Position numbers and translations under genes: made by a program | The notes under the pieces: model-generated | What the model saw: the letters and a program-made list of their open reading frames with translations, nothing else | Told to the model about the DNA's origin: nothing | Databases searched by the model: none | DNA from: Paenibacillus sp. FSL R5-0623 | Lineage (GTDB): Bacteria; Bacillota; Bacilli; Paenibacillales; Paenibacillaceae | Assembly (NCBI RefSeq): GCF_037974265.1 | Contig: NZ_CP150233.1 | Span: 5,828,001 to 5,892,000 of the forward strand | DNA: 64,000 nt | Direction of reading: 5' to 3' | In this document: positions 61,313 through 64,000 of the stretch, piece by piece | How the letters are laid out: each line of letters starts with the position of its first letter | Numbering within the stretch: position 1 is the first letter of the stretch

Positions 61313-62152
61313 TTATTTCAGGTCTTTCATCGCTACGCCGTCCATATCTTCGAACGTCTGGTTCTCCCCAGCCATCGCCCAACAGAAGGTGTAATTGCTT
61401 GTACCTACACCACTGTGAATGGACCAGCTTGGGGAAATGATCGCCTGGCGATCACGTACAACCAGATGGCGTGTTTCGTTTGGCTCACCCATCATATGGA
61501 ATACAACACCGTCTTCAGGCAAGTTCCAGTACAAGTATACTTCGGAACGGCGGTTATGGGTATGTGCAGGCATCGTGTTCCACATGTTACCCTTGTCGAG
61601 TTCGGTAATGCCCATCACCAACTGACAACTCTGAATTCCACCTTCTCCTTGGTGAATGTAACGATAGATCGTACGCTCATTGGAAGTTTCGATGCTGCCC
61701 AGATGATTCGGCTGAGCTTGTTCTTGTGTTGCTTTTACTGTTGGATAGGTGTGGTGAGCCGGTGTGGATACAAAATAGAATTGGGCAGGTTGAGCCTTGT
61801 CACTGCTCGTGAACACAACTTCCTTCACCCCTCTACCGATGTAGAGACATTCCTTCGCTCCAATCTCATAACCTTGTCCATCCGCTGTCACTGTTCCGTG
61901 ACCACCTACATTAATGATACCGATTTCACGACGCTCCAGGAAAAAGTTCGTTCCGATATCTTTCAGGTTCACTTCAAGGGTAATGTCCTTGCTCTCAGGT
62001 ACAGCCGTTCCCACAATATAACGATCCACATGAGAATACACCGTTACCAATTCATCGGTTGCAAACAGTTGCTCCATCAAAAATTCCTCACGCAGGCGAG
62101 ATGTATCATACGTTTTCACTTCATTGGGATGTGCAGCATAACGATTTTCCAT
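61313..62152 (-). CDS. kduI: 5-dehydro-4-deoxy-D-glucuronate isomerase
   Basis: A 279-residue cupin-like enzyme. The zinc ligands lie in MPAHTHNRRSEVYLYW (His-Thr-His and Glu) and in the downstream IHSGVGTSNYTFCWAM segment. FFLERREIGIINVGG and ECLYIGRGVKEVVF are also family landmarks. It isomerises 4-deoxy-L-threo-5-hexosulose uronate, the product of unsaturated galacturonate from pectate lyase digestion. It is the first gene of the kdu run. The ATG has GAAAGGAATGG upstream. No operator could be defined in the 80-base gap to the DeoR gene. Confidence 0.92.
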   Translation of the reverse strand: MENRYAAHPNEVKTYDTSRLREEFLMEQLFATDELVTVYSHVDRYIVGTAVPESKDITLEVNLKDIGTNFFLERREIGIINVGGHGTVTADGQGYEIGAKECLYIGRGVKEVVFTSSDKAQPAQFYFVSTPAHHTYPTVKATQEQAQPNHLGSIETSNERTIYRYIHQGEGGIQSCQLVMGITELDKGNMWNTMPAHTHNRRSEVYLYWNLPEDGVVFHMMGEPNETRHLVVRDRQAIISPSWSIHSGVGTSNYTFCWAMAGENQTFEDMDGVAMKDLK

Positions 62153-62332
62153 TATTAATCCATTCCTTTCGTCATTTAAATTAGTTGAGATAGAGTTTGA
62201 TAATGTTCATATAAGTTCATTTTAGTTCATTATGTATCTTTTGTGTACCCTTATTTTCGAAAAAAGAATTTTCTGCGATAAAACATTTATGATTCTAACT
62301 GTCTATGGATTACCAATCGTGGATCGGAGTAC

Positions 62333-62434
62333 CTACTCCTCCCAAGAAAATGGTAGCGGAATCGGCAGTAACAGTCCAAGTACTGCAATAACGGCTGCCA
62401 TAATCGCAGTAAACATCATATCTTTAATCTTCAC
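62333..62434 (-). pseudogene. BioY N-terminal fragment
   Basis: A 33-codon frame reading MKIKDMMFTAIMAAVIAVLG, then LLLPIPLPFSWEE and stop. Family knowledge: BioY (the S-component of the biotin ECF transporter) begins K-x-R/K-D-M..TALFAAL..V-G-x-xPPIPIPF and is about 190 residues. The frame stops right after the PIPLPF motif, and no frame downstream continues the family. The GTG start follows GGGGG. It is read as a decayed 5' remnant; a genuine short peptide is the alternative. Confidence 0.5.
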
Positions 62435-62506
62435 AACAAGGCCCCCAATATGAATTAGTTGTTAATTACGCATTTTTTATGCTGAGTTTTTCCCAAGTCT
62501 TATGTA

Positions 62507-63094
62507 CTACTGTAATAAGAGAACCTTCCCCTCGATACCCGATTCAGCCGCTGCAATAGCCTGTTGTACATTCGTTAGGTCATAAGTCGCCCCAATGTTT
62601 GCCATGACAAGTCTCCCTGCTCTGACCAGCTCCATTACCTCATGAAATACCTGTTCCCAGCGTTCCACCCAATGTTTTAACCAGAAAAGTTTCACATGAA
62701 CTTGTGTTCCCCGGGTTGCTTCATGCCATAACGGTGTGATCCCCGAAAGTAGTCCTACACTGATGACCGTACCATTTGGCTTAAGGCAGCTCACCAACTG
62801 TTCCCCGTCTGTCCCTCCAATACAATCCAAGACACGACGCCCCAACATTTGATTGGATACTCCCAATCCTACTGCTTCTACTATCCCTATACCCTCAAAC
62901 CCGGGAACAGCTGGTAATTGGGTACGATGCGGGTAAGCTCCTCGAACAGGAATAATATCGGAGGGATTAATAGGCCGAGCATACATCCTCACTGCTAATT
63001 CACCGGGGCCAGGGGGTATCACATCTTTTTCTTCCATACATAACACTTCACTTGGTTCGCCAAAACGATAATAACGGATTACCCTTGCTTTCAT
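62507..63094 (-). pseudogene. Zinc-independent quinone/alcohol oxidoreductase with internal deletion
   Basis: 195 residues in one open frame. Residues 1-88 are the N-terminal GroES-like part of an MDR-family quinone oxidoreductase (INPSDIIPVRGAYPHRTQLP; GFEGIGIVEAVG; LGRRVL). The frame then jumps to a C-terminal part (DCIGGTDGEQLVSCLKPNGT; VGLLSGI; YDLTNVQQAIAAAESGIEGK). Family members are about 320-330 residues. The missing 120-odd residues include the NADP-binding Rossmann segment, so the product should lack cofactor binding. The frame stays open, so the deletion was in frame and may be recent, or the product is retained. Confidence 0.7.
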
Positions 63095-63257
63095 TGGTAC
63101 ATCTCCTAAAATAATTTTGCTAAAATTGCTCTAACTAAAATATTGAATATATTGACAGAGTGAATAACAATAATATCACTGGAAAATTATTTCATAAACC
63201 ACTTATTAAGATATAATACAACTTTTCTTCATTAAAATATGCGATAACTTCAGCTTA

Positions 63258-63306
63258 GAAAAAAAGAGCCCCACAACCTTGAATACCAAGGTCGTGAAGC
63301 TCTTTC
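63258..63306 (-). terminator. Terminator after cyoD
   Basis: On the minus strand AAAGAGCTTCACGACCTTGG and CCAAGG-like arms (CAAGGTTGTGGGGCTCTTT) form a long stem, followed by TTTTTTC. It lies ten bases past the cyoD stop. Confidence 0.85.
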
Positions 63307-63316
63307 ATCATATCAA

Positions 63317-63646
63317 TTAATGTGCAACAGCATTGTTAAGCATAATCCAGATCGAACCAATTACGATGGTCATCATAATCAGTAATCCAAAAATAAGGGC
63401 CATGACATTCCAGCGTGGTTTCTCTGTTTCACGGATATGCATGAAGAAGAAGAGTTGAACCACAAACTGAAGTGCTGCCGTGCCAAGAACAACAATGAGT
63501 GTTCCTGTTCTTTCCATCATATCATTGAGAACCACCACAAGTGGAATGATTGTCAGAACGACGGACAGGATGAAGCCGATGACATAAGACTTCAGTGAAC
63601 CATGTTGCTCATGACCGTGGGAATCATGTGAGTTGTGCTCTGACAT
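63317..63646 (-). CDS. cyoD: Cytochrome o-type quinol oxidase subunit IV
   Basis: A 109-residue protein with a His-rich N-terminus (SEHNSHDSHGHEQHGSLKSY) and three transmembrane helices (FILSVVLTIIPLVVVLN; VVLGTAALQFVVQLFFFMHI; LIFGLLIMMTIVIGSIW). This is the CyoD/QoxD subunit of a haem-copper quinol oxidase, needed for assembly of the Cu-B centre. It begins directly after the cyoC stop codon and ends the operon at a strong terminator. Confidence 0.9.
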   Translation of the reverse strand: MSEHNSHDSHGHEQHGSLKSYVIGFILSVVLTIIPLVVVLNDMMERTGTLIVVLGTAALQFVVQLFFFMHIRETEKPRWNVMALIFGLLIMMTIVIGSIWIMLNNAVAH

Positions 63647-64000
63647 CTACATCACCCCCATGAGATAGACGATCGACAGGAGGAAAATCCATACGACGTC
63701 CAAGAAGTGCCAGTACAAGCTGATGACGTTGATTTTACCGCGAGTAACATCGGTAATACCACGTTTTTTCAGTTGTAACATAAGTCCAATCATCCAGATC
63801 AGACCGAGCGATACGTGAAGTCCGTGAGTTCCCACAAGGGTGAAGAATGCGCCAGAAGCAGCACTCGTTGTAAAGCTGAACCCTTCGTGAATCAACTCAA
63901 TAAACTCATATACTTCCAGTGCGATAAAGCTTGCACCCAGAACGGCTGTAACAGCCAGCCAACTGATTAATTGTTTTACTTTGCCTTGATTCATCGCCAG
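63647..64000 (-). CDS. cyoC: Cytochrome o-type quinol oxidase subunit III (3' part, runs off right edge)
   Basis: 117 C-terminal residues of a gene entering from the right edge; the frame is open to the last base. Helices WLAVTAVLGASFIALEVYEF, ASGAFFTLVGTHGLHVSLGL and the final ISLYWHFLDVVWIFLLSIVY are the subunit III signature. It is the third subunit of the proton-pumping quinol oxidase. Its stop (TAG) abuts the cyoD start. Presence of both bd and bo/aa3-type oxidases in the window implies branched aerobic respiration. Confidence 0.9.
   Translation of the reverse strand: MAMNQGKVKQLISWLAVTAVLGASFIALEVYEFIELIHEGFSFTTSAASGAFFTLVGTHGLHVSLGLIWMIGLMLQLKKRGITDVTRGKINVISLYWHFLDVVWIFLLSIVYLMGVM

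Noticed and set aside
61415-62158. Open frame of 247 codons antisense to kduI
   Set aside because: Covers kduI almost exactly and has no family signature or ribosome binding site.
62232-62453. 73-codon plus-strand frame near the right end
   Set aside because: It runs antisense to the bioY fragment, lacks a ribosome binding site and has no recognisable features.

Overview
The window looks like a chromosomal segment of a Paenibacillus-type Firmicute. The evidence is a complete SigB/RsbV/RsbW stress module, Gram-positive surface proteins (an LPXTG adhesin with a class D sortase, and an SLH-domain protein), a xylose operon with a divergent ROK repressor, strong purine-rich ribosome binding sites, frequent TTG/GTG starts and moderate GC. 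I saw no rRNA or tRNA genes, CRISPR array, complete insertion sequence or prophage. Both ends cut genes: an asparaginase-family gene on the left and cyoC on the right.

Region 1 (1-17.3 kb) is a general-stress region. A minus-strand block carries an RR-PP2C phosphatase (RsbY-like), a large three-receiver hybrid kinase (RsbK-like), a CheR methyltransferase (RsbM-like), a second hybrid kinase, then rsbV-rsbW-sigB. This is the domain set of the RsbKYM pathway known from the Bacillus cereus group, joined directly to the sigB operon. SigB-like promoters (GTTTnn, 13-15 bases, GGKTAW or close) precede rsbV, a PAP2 phosphatase, a GlsB-type membrane protein, a YflT/GSP17M protein, a DUF948 protein and a DUF1328 protein. 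The region therefore reads as regulator plus local regulon. A 167-bp element with terminal inverted repeats lies upstream of rsbY.

Region 2 (17-32 kb) holds housekeeping and respiratory genes: an ABC-F ATPase, an MBL hydrolase, cytochrome bd oxidase (cydAB) flanked by two small membrane ORFs, a membrane PAS histidine kinase with a divergent OmpR-type regulator, a CvfC/YpgR-family protein, and a lysine permease behind a lysine riboswitch.

Region 3 (31.7-46 kb) is cell-surface oriented: class D sortase, a ~1500-residue Cna-B adhesin with LPQTG, a secreted transglutaminase-like protein, a YcdB/SLH protein, an alpha/beta hydrolase, a KDPG aldolase and two glycosyltransferases.

Region 4 (46-64 kb) is sugar, metal and redox metabolism. 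It has xylB and xylA with divergent xylR, and a 140-bp direct repeat between xylB and xylA. It also has glutaredoxin and thioredoxin reductase, a ZIP transporter, a ZosA-like P-type ATPase with a Fur-box-like site and a perfect palindrome in its leader, and metY. A pectin/hexuronate set follows (kduI, a DeoR regulator, kduD, a TIM-barrel epimerase), then two decayed genes (a bioY 5' fragment and a quinone oxidoreductase with an internal deletion), and cyoCD at the right edge.

Where a start codon was moved from the longest open frame, the choice rests on Shine-Dalgarno position and is stated in the entry. Functional names rest on motif recognition by eye, not on database searches.
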